DNA from: Salinisphaera sp. UBA1666
Lineage (GTDB): Bacteria > Pseudomonadota > Gammaproteobacteria > Nevskiales > Salinisphaeraceae
Assembly: GCA_002320455.1 (NCBI GenBank)
Contig: DCKU01000006.1
Coordinates: 1 to 8,004 of the forward strand
Reading direction: 5' to 3'
Length of the DNA stretch: 8,004 nucleotides
A model generated the notes under the pieces. It was given only the letters and a program-made list of their open reading frames with translations, made no database searches and was not told the origin of the DNA. Position 1 is the stretch's first letter. The number at the start of each line of letters is the position of its first letter. Made by a program: the position numbers and the translations under genes. Positions 1 to 6,668 of this stretch are shown here, piece after piece.

Positions 1-200
1 TCCAACCGATCGGGTCCAGCTCAGGGCCTGTGCGATAGAACTGACAGGCGCGAGGCGCCCGGTCTGTGGCGAGCGATTATAAATCGCGGTCCGAGTGATG
101 CATGCGTTGTCATATAACGCTGTAAACATGACGTTGAAGCTTAAAGGGGCGAAATAACAACGCAGTCGCGTATGATCGGCTGCGGATGCGAGGGGGGACT
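1..200. other. Non-coding left edge upstream of the zinc-ribbon gene
   Basis: I see no convincing gene here. The frame of the following zinc-ribbon ORF is open only back to about 138, where a TGA closes it. The stretch holds a perfect 6-bp palindrome around ATA at 73-87, a -10-like TATAAC at 113-118 without a recognisable -35, and a 5-bp inverted pair GTCAT/ATGAC at 109-113 and 128-132. It probably contains the promoter of the + strand pair that follows, but I cannot place the start site. Confidence 0.5.
73..87. repeat. Short perfect palindrome GCGATT-ATA-AATCGC
   Basis: Six bases on each side pair perfectly around a 3-base centre. The centre includes TATAAA (78-83), so the element could be an operator over a -10 region or a small hairpin. 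No T-run follows on either strand, so it is not a standard intrinsic terminator. Function is unknown. Confidence 0.4.
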
Positions 201-344
201 ATGCAGACACACGGCCGCTGTCCCAAGTGCGACAGCTTCGGCACCGCGCCGCTCAAGCGTGGCTTTTGGCGGCGTTTATTCAGACGCCCGAACATTCGCT
301 ACTGTATCGACTGCGGACACCGATTCATGACGCCGAAGGAATAG
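201..344 (+). CDS. Small zinc-ribbon protein (47 aa), hypothetical
   Basis: This is a 47-residue protein with two CxxC knuckles: C7-P-K-C10 near the N-terminus and C35-I-D-C38-G-H near the C-terminus. A basic, aromatic stretch (about residues 19-30, rich in R, F and W) lies between them. Four cysteines in this arrangement are the hallmark of a zinc ribbon, so a structural Zn2+ site is expected; the partner, nucleic acid or protein, cannot be read. The start is chosen because GAGG at 190-193 sits 7 bases upstream of ATG 201. An in-frame ATG at 186 has no such site. The stop codon overlaps the ribosome-binding region of the phosphatase that follows, in the same frame and 6 bases away, so coupled translation is likely. 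The gene is short enough to be missed by automatic annotation. It could be the detached N-terminal domain of the phosphatase. Confidence 0.72.
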   Translation: MQTHGRCPKCDSFGTAPLKRGFWRRLFRRPNIRYCIDCGHRFMTPKE

Positions 345-350
345 TTTCGC

Positions 351-1124
351 TTGCCGGACGACGATAATACTCAGAGCGCGCATTTTTGGCATTTTCCGGC
401 GAACGGCACCGGGCGTGATTTCGTCGTGGGCGACATCCACGGGCATCTCGAACGGCTCTACGCTCTTTTGTCGCACGTACATTTCGCACCGGCGCGAGAT
501 CGGTTGTTCTCGGTCGGGGATCTCATCGACCGCGGCCCCGACAGCGCCGAGTGTCTCGGCTTGGTTGATGAGCCATGGTTTCACGCCGCGCGCGGCAATC
601 ACGAGCAGATGCTTTGTGATGCGCACCGCTACGGCGGCCAGGCCCGTGCGCTGTGGCTGATGAACGGCGGTGCCTGGTCGCGCAAGCTGAACGAGGCGGC
701 CCTGGCTGGGCTTGCCGAGCGAGCGGCTACGCTGCCGCTGGTCATCGAGGTCGATCGGGTTGGTGGCGAGCGCGTGGGTCTCGTTCACGCCGATGTAGCG
801 GGCGCTGACTGGCCGAATTTCATTGCCCGGCTTGGCGAGGCAGAGGCGCAACACGCCGCGCTGTGGTCGCGTGATACGCTAGGTCGGGTTGAGAGCGTCG
901 AGCCGCACATCCGCGAGCGGCACGCCGCCGTCGAGGCAATAGCCACGATCTATCACGGACACACGCCGCTGGCGACGCCGCGCGCCACGGCCAATCGGCG
1001 TTGGCTGGATACCGGCGTATTTCTGGCCGACGGCTGTCTGACCCTGACCGAGCTGGGCTCGCACGAACCGCTCTGGTCGATCGACGCCGAGCACGTCATC
1101 TTCGACAACGCCTGGGCCGGCTGA
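351..1124 (+). CDS. PrpA/PrpB-like PPP-family metallophosphatase (Ser/Thr protein phosphatase type)
   Basis: This 257-residue protein carries the full PPP metallophosphoesterase signature in order. GDIHGH is at 27-32 (metal ligands D28, H30), GDLIDRGPD at 56-64 (D57, D60, R61) and RGNHE at 81-85 (N83, H84). A VHAD histidine (H146) and YHGHT at 201-205 (H204) follow. The WF-x-A-x-RGNHEQM block and the WLMNGG motif (102-107) resemble the E. coli phosphatases PrpA/PrpB (PphA/PphB) more than ApaH diadenosine tetraphosphatase. Expected role: cytoplasmic, two-metal (typically Mn2+) hydrolysis of phosphoserine/threonine or related phosphoesters; the substrate is unknown. The first in-frame Met (M87) lies after the first catalytic motifs, so a non-ATG start is required; TTG 351 follows AAGGA at 336-340. 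There is no signal peptide. It is longer than the roughly 220-residue E. coli proteins, with extra residues at both ends. The frame continues upstream, across one TAG, into the zinc-ribbon ORF. Confidence 0.9.
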   Translation: MPDDDNTQSAHFWHFPANGTGRDFVVGDIHGHLERLYALLSHVHFAPARDRLFSVGDLIDRGPDSAECLGLVDEPWFHAARGNHEQMLCDAHRYGGQARALWLMNGGAWSRKLNEAALAGLAERAATLPLVIEVDRVGGERVGLVHADVAGADWPNFIARLGEAEAQHAALWSRDTLGRVESVEPHIRERHAAVEAIATIYHGHTPLATPRATANRRWLDTGVFLADGCLTLTELGSHEPLWSIDAEHVIFDNAWAG

Positions 1125-1134
1125 CCCGCAGGCC

Positions 1135-2445
1135 CTAGCCTTCCAAAGCTTCGCAGCCGGGCCCGTGCAGCACGCGTCCGGCGGCGCGCGCGTCAAGAAA
1201 ATCGAGCGCGTCGTCAGCCTGCGTGAGCGCGGCGAGTATGTGCTCGCCCAATGCCCAGTCGTAGACCAACGGAGAGTGCAAATCGCAGTAACGCGCCAGC
1301 AGCGCTCGGGCCTGGTCGCGGCCCACGATCGGGTCGAGCGCGCCGTGGTAGTAGTACAGGGGGGCGACAAGCCTCTGCTCGCCTAGCCGGTTGGCGGAAA
1401 GAATGGCCTGGATGTCGGGCTGCTCTCGGGGCGCATCGACCGTGGTGTAATCGGCAAATGAGGCAAAGCCCAGGCCCGATAGCAACGGGTCGCGAACGCC
1501 GGACAGCCACTGGCCGAGACAGCTGGTCGACAAGCGTTGTTCGACGGCGCGGCCCTTGTCGTTCAGCAGCCGCTCCAGGTCGATCTCGGGATACGCATTG
1601 GCCAGGCCGAAGAACGCCTGGAAATACAGGCCGGCAAACGCGTGCCCGTCCAGATGCTCGGCCACGCGGTCCAGATCGCCCGGCACGCCGCCGGCCGCGA
1701 CCCCCTTGATCGGCAGGCCGGGCGCATAGTCCACGGCCATCTGGGCGGCCCAAAGGGTCGCGAAGCCACCGCCCGAGTAGCCCCACAAACCGATTGGATC
1801 ATCCGGCCGGCCGGTCAGCCGGTGAGCGCCGCGCAGGCCGTCCAGCACGGCGTGACCGGCCTGTCGCCCGGACAGATACGCCATATCCGGGCCTTCGTGA
1901 TCGGGCAGCACGACCGACCAGCCACGTCTCAGGGCGGCCGAGACGAAGCGCTGCTCGAGCATCGTGCCGCGCAACAGCTCCTGGGATGGGTTACAGACCG
2001 GGTTGAGCGCATCATAGGCCACCTGATACGACAACAAACGCCCTCGGGCCGGCGCGGGTATCAGCAGGCTCGCGGTGTCGGCGATGGGCGCGCCGTGGGT
2101 ATCGCGGCTGATATAGACGAACTGCCAGGCGTGTGCCTGTACATAGCCCAGCTTGTAGGATCGCGCCACGATCGGGCGATAACGCACGACCGTGCCCGGT
2201 GCGAGCGCGGCCAGGCGAACGCTCGCCGGCGAGCGATAGAACGGATCGTTGTCGGGGATGGCGATATCATCACCGGGCGCCGGCCAGGCGACGGGCTGCC
2301 AGATCGGCGTGTCATGCGCCGGTCGGCCAGGCGAGACGAGCCCCGGCGGTGGGGTGCTGGCAGCGTCGAACGGGCCCTGGACACAGGCCGTCAGCGCGAC
2401 CACAAACAGGCCCGCCAGACAACGGTTTAACCGGCCGATATCCAT
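1135..2445 (-). CDS. Secretory lipase (LIP/CAL-A-like) family lipoprotein, alpha/beta hydrolase
   Basis: The 436-residue product begins with a lipoprotein signal: R5-x-x-R8, a hydrophobic core and lipobox L18-T-A-C21. Cleavage and acylation at C21 would tether it to a membrane, probably the outer one. The mature part resembles the LIP family (Pfam PF03583, typified by Candida antarctica lipase A). PDHEGP at 181-186 is a family hallmark. The nucleophile elbow GYSGGG is at 222-227 (S224), the candidate acid is D371 in GALDP, and the candidate histidine is H402 in GEH. C151, C309, C387 and C431 could form disulfides in the periplasm. Predicted activity: hydrolysis of acylglycerols or other esters; the chain length and true substrate are not deducible. 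Its start lies inside the end of the upstream transporter gene (19-base overlap), with only a weak GGA about 8 bases before the ATG, so translation probably depends on coupling. It converges with the phosphatase gene, with only 10 bases between their stop codons. Confidence 0.88.
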   Translation of the reverse strand: MDIGRLNRCLAGLFVVALTACVQGPFDAASTPPPGLVSPGRPAHDTPIWQPVAWPAPGDDIAIPDNDPFYRSPASVRLAALAPGTVVRYRPIVARSYKLGYVQAHAWQFVYISRDTHGAPIADTASLLIPAPARGRLLSYQVAYDALNPVCNPSQELLRGTMLEQRFVSAALRRGWSVVLPDHEGPDMAYLSGRQAGHAVLDGLRGAHRLTGRPDDPIGLWGYSGGGFATLWAAQMAVDYAPGLPIKGVAAGGVPGDLDRVAEHLDGHAFAGLYFQAFFGLANAYPEIDLERLLNDKGRAVEQRLSTSCLGQWLSGVRDPLLSGLGFASFADYTTVDAPREQPDIQAILSANRLGEQRLVAPLYYYHGALDPIVGRDQARALLARYCDLHSPLVYDWALGEHILAALTQADDALDFLDARAAGRVLHGPGCEALEG

Positions 2446-3617
2446 CGATTACGTCCGGCACCGAGTGCCGCGATAATGGCGCCGGCGCCAATAGCGCCCA
2501 GCAGCACGCCGCAGGCGGCCCAGCTGCCTTGCCACTCGTGGATCACGCCGATGGCCAGCGGGCCCATGGCAGCCATCACATACCCCACGCCCTGGGCCAT
2601 GCCCGAGAGCTCGGCCGCCGAATCGGCATCCGGGGCGCGCAGGGCAAGCAGGGTCAGGGCCATGGAAAAGCAACCGCCCTGACCGAGCCCGAGCACGACG
2701 GCGACCGGCCAGATCCAGGCCAGCGGCGCGTAAAGACAACCGGCCAGCCCGGCCAGCGTTACACATAACACCGCGACCAGCACGCCACGTTGATCGGCCA
2801 GGCGCGTCGCCAGCCAGGGAACGATAAGCGCGCTAGCCACCTGCAGAAGAATAGAGACCGAAAGGACAAGGCCGGCGGCGACCGGGCTCATGCCCCGGTC
2901 CGCCAGAATGGTCGGCAGCCAGCCGAATACGATGTACGCCAGCGACGACTGCAGCCCCATGAATGCGGTGACCTGCCAGGCCAGCGGCTCGCGCAGCAAC
3001 CGAGACGCCGAACGTCGAGGAGCGCCCGGGCGCGGTTTCGGGGCCAGCTGCGAGACCCAGAGCAGCCCGGCCAGAACAGCCGGCACCAGCCAGAACGCCA
3101 GGGCGACGCGCCAGTCGTTGCCAAAAGCCAGACGCAGCGGTTCGGTGGCTCCGGCGGCCAGCGCGGCCCCCAGGTTGAGCAGCATGGTGTAGAGCCCCGT
3201 CATCAAACCGATGCGCTCGGGAAAGTCGCGCTTGACCAGCCCCGGCAGCAACACCCCCATGATGCCGATTGCCCCGCCGGCGACGGCGGTTCCGACGAAC
3301 AGCCCGGCCAGGCCGGTGAAGGGCCGCGCGGCCAGGGCGATCGCCAGCACGCCTAGCACGGCCAAGACCGCCCGCTCGGGCCCTAGACGACGCGCCAGGC
3401 GCGGGGCCAGGGGTGCGGCCAGACCCAGGCACAGCACCGGCAGGGTGGTGAGCACGCTCTGCCCGAGCGAGGCCAGGCCAAGGGCAGCACCGATCTCGGA
3501 CAGTACTGGCGCCACGCTGGTCAAGGCCGGGCGCAGGTTCAGCGCCACGAGCAACAAGCCGGCCAGGGTCAGCCAGGGAGAGGTCTTGGTCATGGCAGAG
3601 GCAGTGGACGCAGCCAT
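2427..3617 (-). CDS. MFS transporter, CynX/NimT family
   Basis: This 396-residue hydrophobic protein has about 12 predicted membrane segments and a basic cytoplasmic loop in the middle (about 193-208). Family markers of the CynX/NimT branch of the major facilitator superfamily are visible: LNLRPALTSVAPVL (26-39) in the first helix, VLLPGLVKRDFP (122-133) around the helix 4/5 loop, MGLQSSLAY (220-228) opening the second half, and GLGQGGCFS (310-318). Known members include the E. coli cyanate-linked CynX and the 2-nitroimidazole exporter NimT, so the substrate and direction cannot be assigned from the sequence. No cynS or cynT is nearby, which argues against a cyanate role. The start is uncertain: ATG 3617 gives the longest form, while the internal ATG at 3593 (residue 9) fits the usual short N-terminus; neither has a clear Shine-Dalgarno. 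The gene is divergent from the LysR gene and is the promoter-proximal gene of a pair with the lipase. Confidence 0.9.
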   Translation of the reverse strand: MAASTASAMTKTSPWLTLAGLLLVALNLRPALTSVAPVLSEIGAALGLASLGQSVLTTLPVLCLGLAAPLAPRLARRLGPERAVLAVLGVLAIALAARPFTGLAGLFVGTAVAGGAIGIMGVLLPGLVKRDFPERIGLMTGLYTMLLNLGAALAAGATEPLRLAFGNDWRVALAFWLVPAVLAGLLWVSQLAPKPRPGAPRRSASRLLREPLAWQVTAFMGLQSSLAYIVFGWLPTILADRGMSPVAAGLVLSVSILLQVASALIVPWLATRLADQRGVLVAVLCVTLAGLAGCLYAPLAWIWPVAVVLGLGQGGCFSMALTLLALRAPDADSAAELSGMAQGVGYVMAAMGPLAIGVIHEWQGSWAACGVLLGAIGAGAIIAALGAGRNRWISAG

Positions 3618-3743
3618 CGGGCGGTCGGCGATCGTTGTATGGCGCCGGTATTCTGAGCATCGGCGGTGTATTTAGCCAGTCCGAGGGGTTGCCGGGCCGC
3701 ACCGCCTCGCCGCGGGTCGGCCTTCAATCGGTATATTGCCCGC
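3618..3743. promoter_or_regulatory. Divergent control region between the MFS and LysR genes
   Basis: This 126-base gap separates the divergent transporter and regulator starts and is the expected place for a LysR-type operator. On the + strand TATATT (3732-3737) matches the -10 consensus in five of six positions and would start RNA at about 3744, the A of the regulator's ATG. No good -35 lies 16-18 bases upstream. An imperfect dyad ATCG-N9-CGAT (3616-3632) touches the far start codon of the transporter. It resembles an inverted-repeat operator but does not have the canonical T-N11-A spacing. I cannot pick a convincing promoter for the minus strand. Confidence 0.5.
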
Positions 3744-4661
3744 ATGAATATTCGCGACGTCGATCTAAACCTGCTCGTCATGCTCGACGCGCTTCTGCGC
3801 GAGCAGAGCGTGACGCGCGCAGCAAGGGCCATGGATATCACCCAGCCGGCCATGAGCAACGCGCTCAAACGCCTGCGCAAGCTGCTGGGCGACCCCATCC
3901 TCGTGCGCACGGCCAGCGGCATGCAGCCCACGGCCCGGGCGGCCCAGCTGCATCGACCGGTGCGCAACGTTCTGGCCGAGATGGAAGCGCTGATCGCACC
4001 CAACCGGGCCTTCGAGCCGGAAACCGCCGAGCGTCTGTTCACGATTCTCATCACCGACTACGCCGCATCGATCCTGATGCCCCACGTGGTCGACGTGCTT
4101 GAGCATGAGGCGCCGAACATCGCCCTTAATATCCTGTCGGCCGGCTCGGATGCCATCGATCAGATCGAGCGCGGCGAGGCCGATTTTCTGGTCAACGAGT
4201 TCGGCCGGCTGCCGGCCAATTTTCACCAGCAGCGCCTCTGGGACGATCGCCTGGCCTGTCTCATCCGCGCCGATCACCCTGCGCTGGCCGCCGCCGACGG
4301 CACGCTCACGCTGGAGACGTTTCTATCCCAGCGCCATGTGTTGATCACCCAGACCGGGGTCGGGCTGTCCCGTATCGACGAAGCCCTGGCCGATCGCGGC
4401 CTGTCTCGCCGGATCAGCGTTCTGACGCGTCACTATCAGCTGCCCCGCGAGCTTATTGCCCACTCCGACATGATCGTAGCGCTACCGGCGCGCATCGCGC
4501 GCTATCAGGCACGTCATCTGGGGCTGGTGGTCCAGCCGCCGCCCATCGAGCTTGCGCCTTTTGAAATCGGCATGGCCTGGGGCGCACTGGACCATCACGA
4601 TACCGCGCATCGCTGGCTGCGCGAGCGCATCATCGCCATCGCCCGCGAGCGGATCGTCTAG
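3744..4661 (+). CDS. LysR-type transcriptional regulator, NodD/NahR-like subgroup
   Basis: This 305-residue protein has an N-terminal winged helix-turn-helix (about residues 6-66). It begins with VDLNLLVMLDALL and continues through SVTRAARAMDITQPAMSNAL (22-41), followed by a wing with D50-P-I-L-V-R. This wording and the tail motif HDTAHRWLRE (285-294) are typical of the NodD/NahR/LinR-like branch, which senses small, often aromatic ligands through the C-terminal periplasmic-binding-like domain (about 93-300). The start is set at ATG 3744 because the preceding in-frame codons from 3666 encode an untypical Arg/Ala/Pro-rich extension, and LysR proteins normally begin just before the DLNLL motif. 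There is no Shine-Dalgarno before it, only a -10-like TATATT, so it may be translated from a leaderless message. Divergence from the transporter-lipase pair suggests that it controls them and possibly itself. The inducer is unknown. Confidence 0.92.
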   Translation: MNIRDVDLNLLVMLDALLREQSVTRAARAMDITQPAMSNALKRLRKLLGDPILVRTASGMQPTARAAQLHRPVRNVLAEMEALIAPNRAFEPETAERLFTILITDYAASILMPHVVDVLEHEAPNIALNILSAGSDAIDQIERGEADFLVNEFGRLPANFHQQRLWDDRLACLIRADHPALAAADGTLTLETFLSQRHVLITQTGVGLSRIDEALADRGLSRRISVLTRHYQLPRELIAHSDMIVALPARIARYQARHLGLVVQPPPIELAPFEIGMAWGALDHHDTAHRWLRERIIAIARERIV

Positions 4662-4680
4662 CCGAGCGGCGGCCGACACG

Positions 4681-4712
4681 AAAAAGCCCCCGCCGCAGAA
4701 CGGCGAGGGCTT
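4681..4712 (-). terminator. Rho-independent terminator of the BCCT gene
   Basis: Read on the minus strand this is a hairpin with a 12-bp stem. The inner 11 bp are GC-rich with one G-T wobble, the loop is 5 bases (4696-4700), and a run of T follows (A4681-A4685 on the + strand). It starts about 25 bases beyond the BCCT stop codon. On the + strand the hairpin is followed only by TTGTG, so it would terminate the LysR transcript poorly, although the same hairpin may serve both convergent genes. Confidence 0.88.
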
Positions 4713-4737
4713 GTGCACCTAATCGACCGGGGGCCGA

Positions 4738-6450
4738 TCAGCGCGTGCCGGGCGAGGTGTCGGCATCGTCATCGCGGATGTGATAACCCGACTGCATGTT
4801 GGCCGCATCGGCATCCTCGAGGTCTTCTTCTTCCCAGACATCGTTGAGGATGTCACGGGCCTCGAAGGCATCGGCGCCCACCGGCATGTCCTTATACTGC
4901 TCGTGCAGCTCCAGAAGCATGCGACGACGATCGTCACGCAGCTCGGCGGTCAGCACATAGACCATCAGATAGAGGATGACCATGAACGGCAGGGCCGAGA
5001 GCAGGGAGCCGGTCTGCAGGCCGCGCAGTGCGTTGCCGCTGGCCCCGCCGGCCCCGATCAGAACGAAACAGATCGCCGAGATCAGAAAGCCCCAGGCGAG
5101 GCGCTTGTACAGCGGCGGCTCGAGCGACCCGTTGTCGGTCATCTGCGCCACGATATAAGAGGCCGAGTCGGCCGATGTGACCAAGAAGATGAAGATCAAC
5201 GCCATGGCCAGCACCGAGAGCACGGTGGTGAACGGCATCATCGCGAAGAACTCGAACAGCGCCGAGGTCAGGTTGGCGTCAACGGCCGCGGCCAGCTGGC
5301 CCGACGCATCGCCAAACAGCTCCATGTGCAGGGCAGCACCGCCGAACACGCCGATGAACAGACAGGCCAAGATCGGGGGGATGACCAGCACGCCCACGAT
5401 ATATTCACGGATCGTGCGGCCCTTGGACACACGCGCCACGAACGTGCCCACGAACGGCGACCAGGCGATGACCCAGGCCCAATAGAATACCGTCCAGGAA
5501 CTGATCCAGCTCTCGCCGGTGGCGCGGAACGGGTTCATCCGCAGGCTCATGCCGATGAAGTTCTGGATATAGTCGCCTACGCCCACGACGATCGTGTTGA
5601 GAATGAACATGGTTGGACCGGTGAACAGCACCCAGCCCATCAGGCCCAGGCACAACACCATGTTGATGTTGGACAGCCACTGGATGCCTTTATCCAGGCC
5701 GGTATAGCTGGACATCGTGTAGCAGACACACATCACCGCAAGAATCACGAACTGCCAGAACAGGCCTTCCTGATAGCCCAGCAGTTCGTGCAGGCCGCCG
5801 TTGATCTGCAGCACGCCCAGGCCCAGTGAGGTCGCGATGCCCATCACGGTGGCCACCACCGCAAAGATATTCACGGCGTTGTTGATCGGCGCGTGGGTGG
5901 GCTTGGGCAGCTTTTCGGTCAGCGGTGCCAGCACCGTAGAGACCAGGCCTTCTTGTTCGCGGCGGAACTGATAATAGGCCACGATCAGGCCCACGATGGC
6001 AAAGCCGGCCCACTGGCTCAGGCCCCAGTGGAAATACGAATATTGGATCGCATAGCGCGCGGCTTCCGGCGTGCTGCCCGGCATGTCGTCGTAGGGCGGG
6101 TGCAGATAATGCAGCACCGGCTCGGCCATGCCGTAGAAGACGAGGCCGACGCCAAAGCCGGCGGCCAGCAGCATGCTGACCCAGGAAAAGAAGCTGTATT
6201 CGGGTTCGCTGTAAGGCGAACCGAGACGGATCTTGCCGTAGCGGCTACACGCCAGAACGACGAGAAACACCACGAAACCGAATACCGAAAACAGATAGAG
6301 CCAGCCGAAGTAATGCGACACCGTATTCAGTGCGTGGCCGGCGACGTCCCCGAAGCCCTTGGGAAAAATCCCGCCTAACGCAACCAGCACCGCAATGACG
6401 ATGGCTGAGCCGAAAAATACAACCTGCTTGTTACCACGTTTGTCTTCCAC
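4738..6450 (-). CDS. BCCT-family betaine/choline/carnitine-type transporter
   Basis: This 570-residue transporter of the BCCT family (BetP, BetT, OpuD, CaiT) should import quaternary-ammonium osmolytes such as glycine betaine or choline, usually with Na+ or H+. About 12 membrane segments fit. Landmarks: the glycine-rich helix AAGFGVGLVFYG (96-107) with G98, G100 and G102; the aromatic helix HWGLSQW (141-147) with W142, W147 and F150 where BetP has Tyr; and the signature FYWAWVIAWSPFVG (322-335) followed by ARVSKGRTIREY (339-350). In that signature the usual WW pair is W326-V327. The C-terminal tail (about 502-570) is cytoplasmic and very acidic from about 537, unlike the basic osmosensing tail of BetP. 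The start codon is GTG, chosen for the good upstream AAGAGGG and because the N-terminus then precedes the first helix closely. It appears to be transcribed alone, ending at the terminator near 4681. Glycine betaine, choline, carnitine, ectoine or DMSP are all possible substrates. Confidence 0.93.
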   Translation of the reverse strand: MEDKRGNKQVVFFGSAIVIAVLVALGGIFPKGFGDVAGHALNTVSHYFGWLYLFSVFGFVVFLVVLACSRYGKIRLGSPYSEPEYSFFSWVSMLLAAGFGVGLVFYGMAEPVLHYLHPPYDDMPGSTPEAARYAIQYSYFHWGLSQWAGFAIVGLIVAYYQFRREQEGLVSTVLAPLTEKLPKPTHAPINNAVNIFAVVATVMGIATSLGLGVLQINGGLHELLGYQEGLFWQFVILAVMCVCYTMSSYTGLDKGIQWLSNINMVLCLGLMGWVLFTGPTMFILNTIVVGVGDYIQNFIGMSLRMNPFRATGESWISSWTVFYWAWVIAWSPFVGTFVARVSKGRTIREYIVGVLVIPPILACLFIGVFGGAALHMELFGDASGQLAAAVDANLTSALFEFFAMMPFTTVLSVLAMALIFIFLVTSADSASYIVAQMTDNGSLEPPLYKRLAWGFLISAICFVLIGAGGASGNALRGLQTGSLLSALPFMVILYLMVYVLTAELRDDRRRMLLELHEQYKDMPVGADAFEARDILNDVWEEEDLEDADAANMQSGYHIRDDDADTSPGTR

Positions 6451-6455
6451 CGATC

Positions 6456-6463
6456 ACCCTCTT
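6456..6463 (-). promoter_or_regulatory. Ribosome binding site deciding the GTG start of the BCCT gene
   Basis: On the minus strand AAGAGGGT lies five bases upstream of the GTG start codon (6448-6450). This is the best Shine-Dalgarno among the minus-strand genes in the window and supports the non-ATG start. Confidence 0.75.
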
Positions 6464-6479
6464 GGGAAATTCAAGCGCC

Positions 6480-6521
6480 GCGGCTGAATGCCGCAGACGC
6501 CGTATGTAGACGAACACGTCT
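6480..6521. repeat. Two adjacent small inverted repeats in the BCCT leader
   Basis: GCGGC-TGAAT-GCCGC (6480-6494) and AGACG-AACA-CGTCT (6508-6521) are two perfect 5-bp hairpins, 13 bases apart, lying 30-71 bases upstream of the BCCT start. They could be leader RNA structure, an operator or both. On the + strand the second is followed by a T-rich run (ATTTTTCTTT), but no + strand gene ends here. The wider gap 6451-6668 holds no other gene that I can support, and I found no convincing -35/-10 pair. Confidence 0.45.
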
Positions 6522-6668
6522 GATTTTTCTTTGCAAAACCGGTGTTTAGTTGCCCTATGCAGGAAATCGGCCGCAAAGAAGCGTCCGTGGCGCTACGGAT
6601 AGTCGTGTGGGGAGTGGCGTGTTGTCGTGCATCTGGAGCCTCGGCAACACCGTCGCTGAAGAGGGCCT

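Noticed and set aside
24..54. Similarity of the left edge (GGGCCTGT ... AGGCGCGAG) to the right-edge repeat
   Set aside because: The two short words occur in both places but 22 bases apart on the left and 57 on the right, and the palindromes differ; probably chance in GC-rich DNA. The 10-base word CAGGCCCTAG at 1129-1138 is dismissed for the same reason.
107..126. Possible Pho-box (TTGTCAT and CTGTAAA repeats)
   Set aside because: The two half-sites are 13 bases apart instead of 11 and the second is poorly matched, so I do not call a PhoB site.
1112..1138. Possible bidirectional terminator between the convergent phosphatase and lipase genes
   Set aside because: Only short, imperfect complementarity (CTGGGCC with GGCCCTAG) and no T-run on either side.
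1537..2430. A 297-codon open frame on the + strand opposite the lipase
   Set aside because: It has low-complexity Arg/Gly/Gln-rich composition and no motif, while the opposite strand encodes a clear LIP-family hydrolase with a lipoprotein signal.
2427..3617. Assignment of the MFS gene as cynX of a cyanate operon
   Set aside because: No cyanase or carbonic anhydrase gene is present and the LysR protein belongs to a NodD/NahR-like branch; only the broad CynX/NimT family is supported.
3666..3743. N-terminal extension of the LysR protein by 26 residues
   Set aside because: The extension is Arg/Ala/Pro-rich and unlike LysR N-termini, which begin just before the DLNLL motif; it would also cover the divergent control region.
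4780..5829. A 349-codon open frame on the + strand opposite the BCCT gene
   Set aside because: It is His/Arg/Gln/Asp-rich with no recognisable domain, has no ribosome-binding site, and lies wholly opposite a confident membrane-protein gene; it is a typical GC-rich antisense shadow.
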